DNA of 30,747 bases from Pueribacillus sp041725775 (GTDB lineage Bacteria; Bacillota; Bacilli; Bacillales; UBA6769): assembly GCF_041725775.1 (NCBI RefSeq), contig NZ_JBEUEL010000032.1, positions 1 through 30,747 of the forward strand, in the 5' to 3' direction. This document shows, piece after piece, positions 15,262 to 24,111 of this stretch. A model generated the notes under the pieces. It had not been told where the DNA came from. It did no database searches and saw only the letters and a list, made by a program, of their open reading frames with translations. The translations under genes and the position numbers were made by a program. The stretch's first letter is position 1. Each line of letters starts with the position of its first letter.

Positions 15262-17414
15262 TATGAGAGCTTATTTATGACAATTTGCCAATGTTTTTGT
15301 AAATCATTGTTTCGTACAGTTTGAGCTTGATTTGAATATACGTTTTCTTCATACGCTTTCGTCAAAATCAACATGCTGTCAATCGCCAGTTTTTCATCAA
15401 CTTCTTGCGCAAATTCACGCAATGTTTGTTCTCGCTTACGTGAAAAACGATAGACATTTAATAACCAAAGCAATTTCGTATACCATTCGTCAAAATGAAT
15501 ATCGAACGATTTATTTGCAAGCCGATACAACACCCATCGCTTCGCAATTCGGCGATGCGATTTAATTACGATAAAAACAACACTTGCGACACCGATTAAA
15601 CTAATAATAAGCCATTTTACATTTAGTTTTAAGAAAAACGGCGATGTCATTTGCTTCGTTGTTTCATTTTTTTCATCCATTTGATTCTGTTCATTGCGTT
15701 CGCGTTGCCCCGTTTCTTGTTCTGAAACAGTGCTTTCATCATTAAGTGTTGATACGAATTGAAATGGATTCACAAATCCTCTCGTCGGTTCAAACGGAAC
15801 CCATCCAGAACCTGGGAAATACGCTTCTACCCATGAATGAGCATTTTCATTTGTAATTAAATGTCGACGCTTGCCATCACCGAGCATTTCTTGAAATTCT
15901 CCACCCGTAAATCCTTTCACCCATCTTGCCGGGATGCCAATACTTCTTAGCATGACAACCATCGAAGACGAGAAGTTATCACAATAGCCTTGTTTCGTCT
16001 CGAATAAAAATTGATCGACGTAATCATCGTCACGACCTGGTATCGCCACATTTCTCGTTTCATACGCGTATCCATTACCGGTAAAATAAAACTCAATCGC
16101 TTTCGCTTTTTCATAAGCAGTCTCAAAATCTTTCGTCACCTCTTCAGCAAGATTTTTCACACGATCCGGCAATGAATCTGGCAACTGTAAATAGTATCGT
16201 TCAATATTTGACGGATACGAGTGACGATCACTGCTTTTCAACTCTTCAATTGAAAAAATCGGGTACTCATATTCAAAAGAATAATTTTGAACGACTTCAG
16301 TTTGTGTCGATACTTGACCTGTAAGCGTATTTTCAAACAACGGAAGTGCGCTTCCGTTCACAACAATATCTGTCGGCTGTCCTTCATAAAAAAGAAAAGA
16401 AAATTGTTGAAATCGAGTCATTTCAATCATTGCTTCTTTCTCATCAAGTCTCACATTTTCTTCATATAATGGTGTTGACAGTTCACCTGTAAATGGTTGC
16501 AAAACACCGTTCGATGCTTCCCAACCTTTTCCAGTATAAAAATCTTTCGTCTCTGCACGCCAATAATGAACCGTTTCGATGTCCGCATAAAAAACTGGAG
16601 TCGTGTCTAGCTGAAACGGACCTCCAAGCTGTTCGTCATCTTCACCATAGCCAAGCTTTTTTATCGGACTTGTCATTGTTTCTTCATTATCAAAACCTGT
16701 TGCTCCTTTTAAAAAAGGAACCGGATCTGCCCATTGTGGTTCAGATTTCGGAGCGGTTATACCGATAATTAAAGCAGATACAATCATAATAAACACGAAC
16801 GCAATCCACGAAAAAGGAATTTGCGTGCGTCCGTAAAATCCTTCGCGTTCATTAATTTTTACGACTTGAAGCATACCGATTAACACAAAGCCGATAACAA
16901 CAACTCGAATGATCGCTAATGAAGCGTCGTACGGTGTAAACGTATCGATAACGGTTACGTACACGACAGTCATAAAAATAAACGGAAATACATTTCGCCG
17001 TTGCAGAAGCCATTGCCGCATTAAATAACCGACTAAACAAAAAAGAAGCAAAAATAAAAACGTCCGCGCAACATCGCTAATCTCATAAAATTGTCCTGAT
17101 AAAAGTGCTTGGACAAGATGAACAATATGTGAAAAAAACACTACGATCCATTGCAGATCAAAAATCGATTGCTCGAAATGAGCAGAATGAATGATAAATA
17201 GTATACTAACGACATAGAGCGGAATGGAAATAATGGCGGTAATATGAACATACGAAAACAAGAAAACGAGCGCAGAAAACAAAATTAAAAGTGATACCGA
17301 TGCAGCAGGAATAACCTCATGAAGCGGGCGCAGCCATTCCCAAAATAACAAAAGTCCAAGACAAAATAAGACAAGTGAATAAAGATTAAGATGCTCGCTT
17401 TTTACAATCTTCAT
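15258..17414 (-). CDS. yebA: Transglutaminase-like membrane protein YebA (DUF3488-transglutaminase-DUF4129)
   Basis: 718 residues. The first 200 or so form about six membrane segments (TgpA-like N-terminal domain). An extracytoplasmic region follows, with the transglutaminase core: nucleophile in QGYCDNFSSSMVVMLRSIG, histidine in NENAHSWVEAYF and a WVPFEPT segment where classical members have Asp. One more membrane span near residue 590 leads to a cytoplasmic DUF4129-like tail. Substrate unknown. It starts 6 bases after the yeaD stop, making a yeaC-yeaD-yebA operon as in B. subtilis. MoxR ATPase, DUF58 and transglutaminase proteins are regularly grouped. Confidence 0.92.
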   Translation of the reverse strand: MKIVKSEHLNLYSLVLFCLGLLLFWEWLRPLHEVIPAASVSLLILFSALVFLFSYVHITAIISIPLYVVSILFIIHSAHFEQSIFDLQWIVVFFSHIVHLVQALLSGQFYEISDVARTFLFLLLFCLVGYLMRQWLLQRRNVFPFIFMTVVYVTVIDTFTPYDASLAIIRVVVIGFVLIGMLQVVKINEREGFYGRTQIPFSWIAFVFIMIVSALIIGITAPKSEPQWADPVPFLKGATGFDNEETMTSPIKKLGYGEDDEQLGGPFQLDTTPVFYADIETVHYWRAETKDFYTGKGWEASNGVLQPFTGELSTPLYEENVRLDEKEAMIEMTRFQQFSFLFYEGQPTDIVVNGSALPLFENTLTGQVSTQTEVVQNYSFEYEYPIFSIEELKSSDRHSYPSNIERYYLQLPDSLPDRVKNLAEEVTKDFETAYEKAKAIEFYFTGNGYAYETRNVAIPGRDDDYVDQFLFETKQGYCDNFSSSMVVMLRSIGIPARWVKGFTGGEFQEMLGDGKRRHLITNENAHSWVEAYFPGSGWVPFEPTRGFVNPFQFVSTLNDESTVSEQETGQRERNEQNQMDEKNETTKQMTSPFFLKLNVKWLIISLIGVASVVFIVIKSHRRIAKRWVLYRLANKSFDIHFDEWYTKLLWLLNVYRFSRKREQTLREFAQEVDEKLAIDSMLILTKAYEENVYSNQAQTVRNNDLQKHWQIVINKLSY

Positions 17415-17420
17415 GTTCCG

Positions 17421-18590
17421 TCACTCGCCTTTCTTTTTCAATACTGTATGTACGACTGCCCCTGTTGCTTGTATCTGTCGCAAGATGGGAAGTTCGTTGT
17501 TCATATCACGCATTACATAATAGAAATCAACATGAGTGTGTTGACTCGCTAATCGATTCAATAGCTTTAAGAGCTCATCAGAAACATATGCGGATATGAA
17601 AACGACGCGAACCCTTTTTTGGTCGTGCATAAGAACACTTTTTACAAATTCAGCAAAAGATGTCTCTCGCTTCGCTTCTACTTTGGCCAACATTTTGTAA
17701 ACATGGTGACCGTTCCGTTCGTCAACTCCATGTTTCATTTTTGAAAATCCTGCGATTACAAAAGGATGTCCGCTTCGTTCAATGACGGAAACGAGCGATG
17801 CAGTTACAGTGACCACTTTCTCGAACAGATCGAGATCCGTTGCCGTATAGCTATCTTTACTGTCGTCCAAAAATAGAAGCGTCTCTTCTGTTACACGTTG
17901 TTCAAACTGTTTGGTCACTAATTTATTTCTTTTCGCTGTCGTTTTCCAATCGATCCATGTTAACCGATCACCGGGAACATAGTCACGAATCCCAACAACA
18001 GTCGACACATCTTGAACCCTATTTTTTGAAAGAAAAGTATTTCCGCTAACTCCTCGACTACTAGACTTCCAGTTTATCGTTTCAATTCGCGGATAGACTA
18101 ATAACGTTTGTTCAAGATCATATTCGACTTGTTTCTGAATAAAGCCAAATAAATCCCCCGTTTTAACGATAACCCCACTAAACGTGTGTTCTCCTCGCGG
18201 CAATGAAGGGAGCGTGTACGTATACGTCATATTGCGCTTAAAGAGAGGAAAAAAAATCGCTTTAGCACTTGATTTATTAGCAAGTTGACTGTTTAACTTC
18301 TCTGAAAACTGTTCTTTAATAATAAGGTAAAACAAAGGGAAAAAAGATTTTTTTATTTCGATCGTCACTTGTAGCGACTGTCCCGCTTGCTTCGGTTCAA
18401 CCGGGAAAATTCGTTTCAACTTAATCGTTTTTAATGGAAAAATTCCGATCACAAAAGCGTACATGATAAGTGGAACAACACTGTAAAAAAGAAACCAACT
18501 GACAAACCCGCCTTGAAACATGGCATAAGCATACATCATTACAATTAAAACGATGGAAAACAACCACTTTATCGTTCGCTTCACAATCAA
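17421..18590 (-). CDS. yeaD: DUF58 protein YeaD
   Basis: 389 residues. Two membrane spans at the N-terminus are followed by a beta-rich region and the DUF58 signature GIRDYVPGDRLTWIDWKTTA near residue 195. A von Willebrand A-like C-terminal part carries LLFLDDSKDSY. Its start overlaps the yeaC stop by 4 bases, so the two are translationally coupled. DUF58 proteins are thought to be partners of MoxR ATPases in protein complex assembly; the target is not known. Confidence 0.92.
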   Translation of the reverse strand: MIVKRTIKWLFSIVLIVMMYAYAMFQGGFVSWFLFYSVVPLIMYAFVIGIFPLKTIKLKRIFPVEPKQAGQSLQVTIEIKKSFFPLFYLIIKEQFSEKLNSQLANKSSAKAIFFPLFKRNMTYTYTLPSLPRGEHTFSGVIVKTGDLFGFIQKQVEYDLEQTLLVYPRIETINWKSSSRGVSGNTFLSKNRVQDVSTVVGIRDYVPGDRLTWIDWKTTAKRNKLVTKQFEQRVTEETLLFLDDSKDSYTATDLDLFEKVVTVTASLVSVIERSGHPFVIAGFSKMKHGVDERNGHHVYKMLAKVEAKRETSFAEFVKSVLMHDQKRVRVVFISAYVSDELLKLLNRLASQHTHVDFYYVMRDMNNELPILRQIQATGAVVHTVLKKKGE

Positions 18591-19555
18591 AATTTTGACC
18601 TCTTTACAGGAACTGCTATTTTTTCACATAACTCGCGAATGATATCGACTGCCTGTTTTCCTGCGAATATCGCTTCTTGACTCATCATCATTCGATGCGA
18701 GCAAACGAATGGAGCTAAATATTTAACATCATCTGGTATGACGTAATCACGCCCCCGAATGTACGCATAACTTTTCACCGCACTCAGCAAAAGCAATGTT
18801 CCACGCGGACTTACACCGAGCGAAATAAACGGATGGTGCCTCGTTTCATTCACTAATTCGACGATATATCGTTTCACTTCTGGTTCGACAAACACATCCT
18901 TCACTTCTTTTTGCATTTGAACAAGTTCAGACAGAGAAATGACAGGTTCAACTTCATCGAAAGGTTCACTTTTTTCAAAGCGATTTAATACTTCAAGTTC
19001 TTCTTCTTCACTTGGATAACCGATGTCGAGCTTTAAAAGAAAACGGTCAAGTTGAGCTTCTGGGAGCGGATACGTTCCTTCATATTCAATTGGATTTTGC
19101 GTTGCCATCACAAAAAACGGAGAGTACAACTCATGCGTCGTTCCGTCAACCGTTACATTACCTTCTTCCATCCCTTCAAGTAATGCAGACTGCGTCTTCG
19201 GCGATGTACGATTAATTTCGTCTGCTAAAATGATATGTCCCATTAGAGGACCTTCCTTATATATGAAAGCTTGCTCTTTTTCATTATAAATTGAAAGACC
19301 TGTTAAATCAGAAGGCAACAAATCTGGTGTAAACTGAATCCGACTAAACTCAGCACTGACCGATTTCGCTATTGTCTTTACAAGCAACGTCTTTCCGACC
19401 CCAGGCACATCTTCTAGCAAAACATGCCCTTCAGCTAAAAGTGCTGTCAAACTTAATTCAATCGGTTCACGTTTTCCGACAATAACCTTTTCAACATTCG
19501 TTATTATTTTTTCGATTAACGGATGATTTGACTCGAAAGCAAAACTATAGCTCAC
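18587..19555 (-). CDS. yeaC: MoxR-family AAA+ ATPase YeaC
   Basis: About 322 residues. Walker A DVPGVGKTLL is near residue 50, Walker B ILADEINR near residue 115, sensor 1 ATQNP near residue 145, and the MoxR C-terminal lid (SPRGTLLLLSA, IPDDVKYLA) follows. I chose GTG at 19555 because AGGGGG stands 8 bases before it. The longer TTG start at 19582 has no ribosome binding site and adds residues not usual in the family. First gene of the yeaC-yeaD-yebA operon. Confidence 0.92.
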   Translation of the reverse strand: MSYSFAFESNHPLIEKIITNVEKVIVGKREPIELSLTALLAEGHVLLEDVPGVGKTLLVKTIAKSVSAEFSRIQFTPDLLPSDLTGLSIYNEKEQAFIYKEGPLMGHIILADEINRTSPKTQSALLEGMEEGNVTVDGTTHELYSPFFVMATQNPIEYEGTYPLPEAQLDRFLLKLDIGYPSEEEELEVLNRFEKSEPFDEVEPVISLSELVQMQKEVKDVFVEPEVKRYIVELVNETRHHPFISLGVSPRGTLLLLSAVKSYAYIRGRDYVIPDDVKYLAPFVCSHRMMMSQEAIFAGKQAVDIIRELCEKIAVPVKRSKF

Positions 19556-19869
19556 GATTTTTCCCCCTGTCTCAATAAGCAAGCGTACTTTATTATTAAA
19601 CTAGTATAACAAAAATAATGTCTAAACGGTTGGAACGTAAATATCCATTTACTAATGATCATCGTTTCAATGACTAAAAAGTAGAGTTGAAAAAAGTTGC
19701 CATAATGATAAGATGAAACGACAAAATGCCCGTTGCATTTATCTATTTCCCAGGAAATATTACAAATTACCCTTATGAGTCGACGGCAATCATACAACAT
19801 TTCAACAAAATAACGTACGTCTTTTAAATGCTAAAAAATTTCATTACCATAATGTGTCATTCATATAAA

Positions 19870-19903
19870 GAAAACCGTCTCCTTTTTTTAGGAAACGGTT
19901 TGT
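19870..19903 (-). terminator. Terminator of the small YfhE-like gene
   Basis: Minus-strand hairpin AACCGTTTCC / GGAGACGGTT (one G-T pair) with an A-rich loop and a TTTTCTTT tail, just past the stop at 19910. Confidence 0.75.
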
Positions 19904-19909
19904 TGTTCA

Positions 19910-20068
19910 TTACATCTTTAAGCTGTCGTTTTCTTTTTTCTGTTGTTCTTGACGATATGCCGCCTTGTCTGCTCGTTTAAATTCACTCGTATAAAGGACT
20001 TTCTGTGTTGAACTTAACCCATTGTACTTTTCTTTAAACATTTCATGTGGTCGCTCTTTCCCTTTCAT
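19910..20068 (-). CDS. Small YfhE-like protein
   Basis: 52 codons. AAAGGAG stands 8 bases before the ATG and a terminator follows, so the unit is complete. The sequence is charged and soluble. Its centre, GLSSTQKVLYTSEFKRADKA, has the 'STQ-VxYxxEFKxAD+A' pattern I associate with the YfhE family of Bacillus. The length is somewhat above the family norm because of an N-terminal extension and a QQKKE-rich tail. Function unknown. Confidence 0.7.
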   Translation of the reverse strand: MKGKERPHEMFKEKYNGLSSTQKVLYTSEFKRADKAAYRQEQQKKENDSLKM

Positions 20069-20177
20069 CACATTCGCTCCTTTCGAATTTGAAATTAGTC
20101 TTTCCTTTCGAAAAGCTTTTCAAACATTTTAAGCGAACATCCCTACTACCCCTCATCGAAAAATTAAGCTTAATTTA

Positions 20178-20206
20178 TTGAAAATATGACATCACACCTC
20201 TACAAT
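20178..20206 (+). promoter_or_regulatory. Sigma-A promoter of the thioredoxin-like gene
   Basis: TTGAAA (20178-20183), 17-base spacer, TACAAT (20201-20206), 32 bases before the start codon. Confidence 0.7.
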
Positions 20207-20238
20207 GTTATGTATACTGAACGACATCGGAGGTAGAA

Positions 20239-20559
20239 ATGATGAAAAAACTTGAGTCAATGGAACAATTTGAGCAATTAAAAAACAATGGGAAGCATAT
20301 TTTTCTTTTTTCGGCAGATTGGTGCCCTGATTGCCGTGTCATTGAACCTTTTATGCCTGAAGTTGTAGAAAAATACTCTGACTATGAGTTTGTATTCGTT
20401 GACAGAGATAAATTTATCGATCTATGTAAAGAATTAGATATTTTCGGAATTCCTAGCTTTATCGGCTTTGAAGAGGGAAAAGAACTTGGACGCTTCGTAA
20501 GCAAAGAGCGAAAAACAAAACAAGAGATTGAAGATTTCATTCAGTCACTTTCTGCATAA
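20239..20559 (+). CDS. Thioredoxin-like protein, YtpP type
   Basis: 106 residues with the thioredoxin fold and active site ADWCPDCRVIEPF near residue 26. The cis-proline loop FGIPSF is near residue 74. The WCPDC centre replaces the WCGPC of true thioredoxin and is seen in the B. subtilis YtpP group. GGAGG lies 5 bases before the first ATG and 8 before the second (20242), so either may be used. It has its own promoter and terminator. Probably a cytosolic disulfide reductase of unknown partner. Confidence 0.88.
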   Translation: MMKKLESMEQFEQLKNNGKHIFLFSADWCPDCRVIEPFMPEVVEKYSDYEFVFVDRDKFIDLCKELDIFGIPSFIGFEEGKELGRFVSKERKTKQEIEDFIQSLSA

Positions 20560-20563
20560 GCGA

Positions 20564-20590
20564 TAAAAACAGCATTCATGCTGTTTTTTT
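20564..20590 (+). terminator. Terminator of the thioredoxin-like gene
   Basis: AAAAACAGCAT-TC-ATGCTGTTTTT with seven T in a row at the end. Confidence 0.9.
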
Positions 20591-20840
20591 ATTTCATTTT
20601 GTTCATATTTGACACGAATGCAATCATACAAATGATCGGGTTTTTTATCGTTTGTCGCAACGTTATGCTGTACCGCTCTCCATTCACTAATGTATTGCCT
20701 AATACTAAGCATGCAGAAGGGGGCAAATTCGGATCTCTTTTTGTTCTTGCAATTTTGCACCAAACTATCTCGGAAACAAAGGAATTTTAAATCATAATCT
20801 TTTTTAATCCTACCTATTATTTTAGACTTTTCGATATGAG
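20591..20840. other. Decayed stretch before the orphan ORF
   Basis: Contains short open frames but no ribosome binding site and no recognised protein. A 33-codon open segment at about 20687-20790 (GGKFGSLFVLAIL) looks like coding debris. Confidence 0.3.
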
Positions 20841-21266
20841 ATGCAAAATGGCAGTGAAATGATTGCGGGTCTCATTCACAATGGTCGATATATAAATGAA
20901 CAAATCGGTTTCACGTTTGACGTACCTCATGACTCGGAGGATTTCATGACGGCTGAAATTGGCAACTGGTCGAGCGGAAACCCTCGTGTTGATTATACGA
21001 TCGACTTTTTCTATACACCAGATAAATCGATTAAACAAAATGTGTTTAGTCTTATCGTGTTGAACGGTATGATTGTAAAGCAAGATAGGGATGATGAAAT
21101 GTGGTACATTAGCGCGTTTGAAGGAAAAACGTATGCTCATGTAACTGCTGGAGAACCTTCTGAAGAACTATTACAACCCCAACATCGTGCTAAGTTAGAA
21201 ATCGTACAAAAAATGATATATGAAGATTTACCATTGGCACTGCAAACAATAAAACGAATAAAGTAA
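20841..21266 (+). CDS. Hypothetical protein, possibly N-terminally truncated
   Basis: 141 codons. The composition is protein-like (NEQIGFTFDVPHD, YTIDFFYTPDKSI, MWYISAFEGKTYAHVTA), suggesting a compact beta-rich domain like those at the C-terminus of secreted lipoproteins. I do not recognise the family. No ribosome binding site precedes the first ATG, no signal peptide is present and the sequence before it is decayed. It may therefore be what is left of a longer lipoprotein gene. Confidence 0.55.
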   Translation: MQNGSEMIAGLIHNGRYINEQIGFTFDVPHDSEDFMTAEIGNWSSGNPRVDYTIDFFYTPDKSIKQNVFSLIVLNGMIVKQDRDDEMWYISAFEGKTYAHVTAGEPSEELLQPQHRAKLEIVQKMIYEDLPLALQTIKRIK

Positions 21267-21358
21267 AACTAGTCCCAGTCATTCACACTGGTACGGGGAA
21301 AACATCGAACGCTATGACAGGCGGTCGACACGTTATTAAGTAATGGAGAGTGACAAAA

Positions 21359-22456
21359 ATGCAAGCGACACGCAAAATTATTCACGTTGATATGGATGCG
21401 TTTTTCGCTGCTGTCGAGCAAAGGGACGATCCAAAATTAAAAGGGAAACCTGTCATCGTCGGTGGGCTTCCGAATTCCCGAGGTGTCGTCGCAACGTGTT
21501 CCTATGAAGCTCGCAAATACGGCATTCATTCCGCCATGCCGTCATCGATTGCAAAACGAAAATGCCCGCACGCCATTTTTATTAAAACAAACATGGAAAA
21601 ATATCGTGCAGTTTCAAAACAAATTATGCAAATTTTTCTATCGTTTACCGATCTTGTCGAGCCCCTTGCCCTCGATGAAGCATATTTGGACGTGACAGAA
21701 AATAAAGTGGGCATAAACTCAGCAACACTCATCGCAAAACAAATTAAAAAACGAATTTTTGCTGAAACGAAGTTAACCGCATCCGCTGGTGTTTCATACA
21801 ATAAATTTTTAGCAAAGGTTGCTTCTGGCTATCAAAAACCGAACGGCCTAACAGTCGTTACGCCTGAAAATGCAGATGCGTTTATCGACAACATTCCAAT
21901 CGGTGATTTCTTCGGCGTTGGAAAAGTGACAGAGGAGAAATTTCTTCAATTAGGTGTAAAAAACGGAAAAGATTTGCGCCAATTAAGTGAGGAGACACTT
22001 ATTAGAGAATTTCAAGAACGAGGACGAACTCTTTACCAAAATGTTCGCGGGGTCGACGAACGGCGTGTCAATCCGAACCGAAAACGGAAATCTCTCGGAA
22101 AAGAAACGACGTTGCGAGAAAATATAAGTAACATTCATGACATGCTGCCCATCATCGAACGTTTATCAGAAAACGTTAGCGAAAGGTTACAAGCTCAACA
22201 ACTCGTCGGAAAATGCATCGTCGTGAAAGTAAAGTTTGCTGATTTTTCTCAGCGAACTCGTCGAATGACACTCGACAATTATACGAATGACAAAACGACA
22301 ATCTTTCACTATGCTGAAAAATTGCTACATGAATTTAACTTAGAAGATCAATCTGTTCGCTTGCTCGGTGTCACGACGACTGAACTAGCATCGGCACAAA
22401 CAAGCAGAAGGAAAAAAGCAAATATTAAAGTGTACGAACAACTGAAACTGTTCTAA
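21359..22456 (+). CDS. dinB: DNA polymerase IV (Y-family)
   Basis: 365 residues. The catalytic motifs are DMDAFFAAVEQRDDP near residue 10, TCSYEAR near residue 45 and LALDEAYLDVT near residue 102. A helix-hairpin-helix FFGVGKVTEEKF and a little-finger domain follow, with GKETTLRENI near residue 240. The last five residues, QLKLF, form a beta-clamp binding motif. ATG at 21359 is preferred over GTG at 21350, because GGAGAG is 8 bases before the ATG but abuts the GTG. Low-fidelity translesion polymerase. Gene order gives no operon partner. Confidence 0.95.
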   Translation: MQATRKIIHVDMDAFFAAVEQRDDPKLKGKPVIVGGLPNSRGVVATCSYEARKYGIHSAMPSSIAKRKCPHAIFIKTNMEKYRAVSKQIMQIFLSFTDLVEPLALDEAYLDVTENKVGINSATLIAKQIKKRIFAETKLTASAGVSYNKFLAKVASGYQKPNGLTVVTPENADAFIDNIPIGDFFGVGKVTEEKFLQLGVKNGKDLRQLSEETLIREFQERGRTLYQNVRGVDERRVNPNRKRKSLGKETTLRENISNIHDMLPIIERLSENVSERLQAQQLVGKCIVVKVKFADFSQRTRRMTLDNYTNDKTTIFHYAEKLLHEFNLEDQSVRLLGVTTTELASAQTSRRKKANIKVYEQLKLF

Positions 22457-22459
22457 AAA

Positions 22460-23068
22460 ACATTGATTTATCCAAAGTTTTGACGCTGATACCACAGCCG
22501 CATCTTGTACTTCGTTCATCGTTAATTGGTGACCCATACGTACCCAATAAAGTCTGACATTTGCATCCGCTGCTTCAAATAACGCTTAGAGTTCTCTTGA
22601 TTCCTCAAGAGAACAAATAGGATCATTTTTCCTGCGCCAATGAAAATTTTCTTTTTCGGCTAAGTTAGACAGTTTGATTCCTTTTCGTGCCACCATTGGA
22701 TGATGAAGAATGGCTCCTTCTAACGCATCTTCATTATGAAATAACAAACTTGCTAAGATGTTCGCGCCATTGGGGTAACCGATCGCAATCAAATTTTCGC
22801 GAGCAAATCCATACGTTTTTACCGCTTCATCAAGAAATTCGTTCGGTAAATCGAATCTTCTTCATCAAAAACCCCTTCTGCTAGCCTTTCGAAGAAGCGT
22901 GGTATACCATTTTCTAATACGTTGCCGCGAACGCTTAATATCGAAGCATCGTTATCGATGACTTCTGCTAGTGGGAGCATGCATATCTCGCTCATTTTCC
23001 CCTGTGCCATGAAGCAGTAACAACGTTCGTTTCCCGGAAACTTTTCCTTTTATAAATAAATGTTTCAT
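22460..23068 (-). pseudogene. MhqD-like phospholipase/carboxylesterase, inactivated
   Basis: The minus strand starts well (AAGGAG then ATG at 23068) with KGKRTLLLLHGTGEN-type sequence in KVSGKRTLLLLHGTGENE. A shift of frame leads to LPLAEVIDNDASILSVRGNV and LENGIPRFFERLAEGVF. Another shift leads to IAIGYPNGANILASLLFH and GAILHHPM, then NDPICSLEESREL-stop-ALFEAADANV and GHQLTMNEVQDAA. This is an alpha/beta hydrolase of the MhqD type. At least two frameshifts and a stop break it, and the nucleophile serine of GYSNGAN is proline here. It would have acted on esters or hydroquinone-type compounds. Confidence 0.88.
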
Positions 23069-23211
23069 CGTTATTCTCCTTCGTATATTATGTTTAGGCT
23101 TCATTATTTTCGCCTATTCCTCCTTACTTATTTACCTGAGTTTATGTCAACGACCTAACCATTACGTATCGAACAGAACGTACTAGCCTCAAACATCTTC
23201 ACTTTTTCTGT

Positions 23212-23313
23212 TTAGATGTAATCTAAACGATAAATAGGAATCGTGAAAACGCCTTCTAAGCATTGGGTTTCATCAAACATTTCATGTACGAAAACTTGTT
23301 TGTTAAAGAACAC
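23212..23313 (-). CDS. Short ORF behind nadX
   Basis: 33 codons from GTG (AAAGA upstream, weak), starting 4 bases after the nadX stop. It reads like a protein (FVHEMFDETQCLEGVFTIPI) but matches no family I know. It may be the end of a larger lost gene in the nadX operon. Confidence 0.3.
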   Translation of the reverse strand: MFFNKQVFVHEMFDETQCLEGVFTIPIYRLDYI

Positions 23314-23316
23314 TCT

Positions 23317-24099
23317 TTATCCGATAACGATAGGATCTACTAGTGCTTTTATTGAAGCGAGTATACTCAGTCCAGTTAAATAGCTCGTCTTCGGATTGCT
23401 AGGCATCGCCAAATTTTCAATTTCGACCGTACATGCTCCGAAGTCACCACGAACGTAAATCGTATGCTTATTTTTATCAATCGATGGATCTGCGATTACT
23501 TGTACTTTCGTCTCGTCAGTCCCTAAGCCCACCAATGACAAAATGATTGCGACGTTAACATTTTTTGGAAACTTATGAATCGCATCTGTCGCTCGTCCAT
23601 TAAAAATCACTGTTTTTTCGGTCATTTCAACTTCTGTTAATGATGACGCGGGTTTCCTCGTCGTAATCGTTACCTCTTCCAGACCACCAGATAGCTTTGC
23701 CGCTTTTATAACATCGAGTCCACCGATCGCCCCCGAAGGCAAAATTAATTTCCGCATATTTTCCGAAGCCATTTGTTGTAATTCGCTATAAAAATTAGGA
23801 TCAACGAACGCACCGATACTAAAGATAAGTAAATTTTTTTTTGTGATCATTCGCGGAGCATATTGTAAAACAACTTCACGATTAGCACATTCGACAACGA
23901 CATCAATACCAGATTGCAGAAATTCATCAATATCTCGAAACGCATTCACATCGTACACCTTCTCAAATTTACGTCGCTACCGATTTTTCACGTTCATCAA
24001 AAATTGAAATAAATTCAATGGAGTCTAATGCATTTTCTATATTTATTTTTTAAGTAAAAATGTCCCGAGCGTACCACAACCGATTAAACCTAGTTTCAT
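23317..24099 (-). pseudogene. nadX: L-aspartate dehydrogenase NadX, frameshifted
   Basis: NAD(P)-dependent enzyme that oxidises aspartate to iminoaspartate, the NadA substrate, in organisms lacking NadB. It starts at ATG 24099 after AGAGGTGAG with the Rossmann motif LGLIGCGTLGTFLLKK. One frameshift lies in an A-run near 24046, then ENALDSIEFISIFDERE follows. A second shift near 23968 leads to KFEKVYDVNAFRDIDEFLQS and a 213-residue open frame with DVVVECANREVV, LPSGAIGGLD, FPKNVNVA and GDFGACTVEIENL. Both shifts are single-base events, one in a homopolymer, so sequencing error is possible. If real, the cofactor domain is uncoupled from the rest. It stands 12 bases after the FAD monooxygenase gene. 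Confidence 0.8.
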
Positions 24100-24111
24100 A
24101 CGACTCACCTC

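Noticed and set aside
19552..19800. 82-codon minus-strand frame upstream of yeaC
   Set aside because: Irregular composition, no ribosome binding site, and it would overlap the yeaC start.
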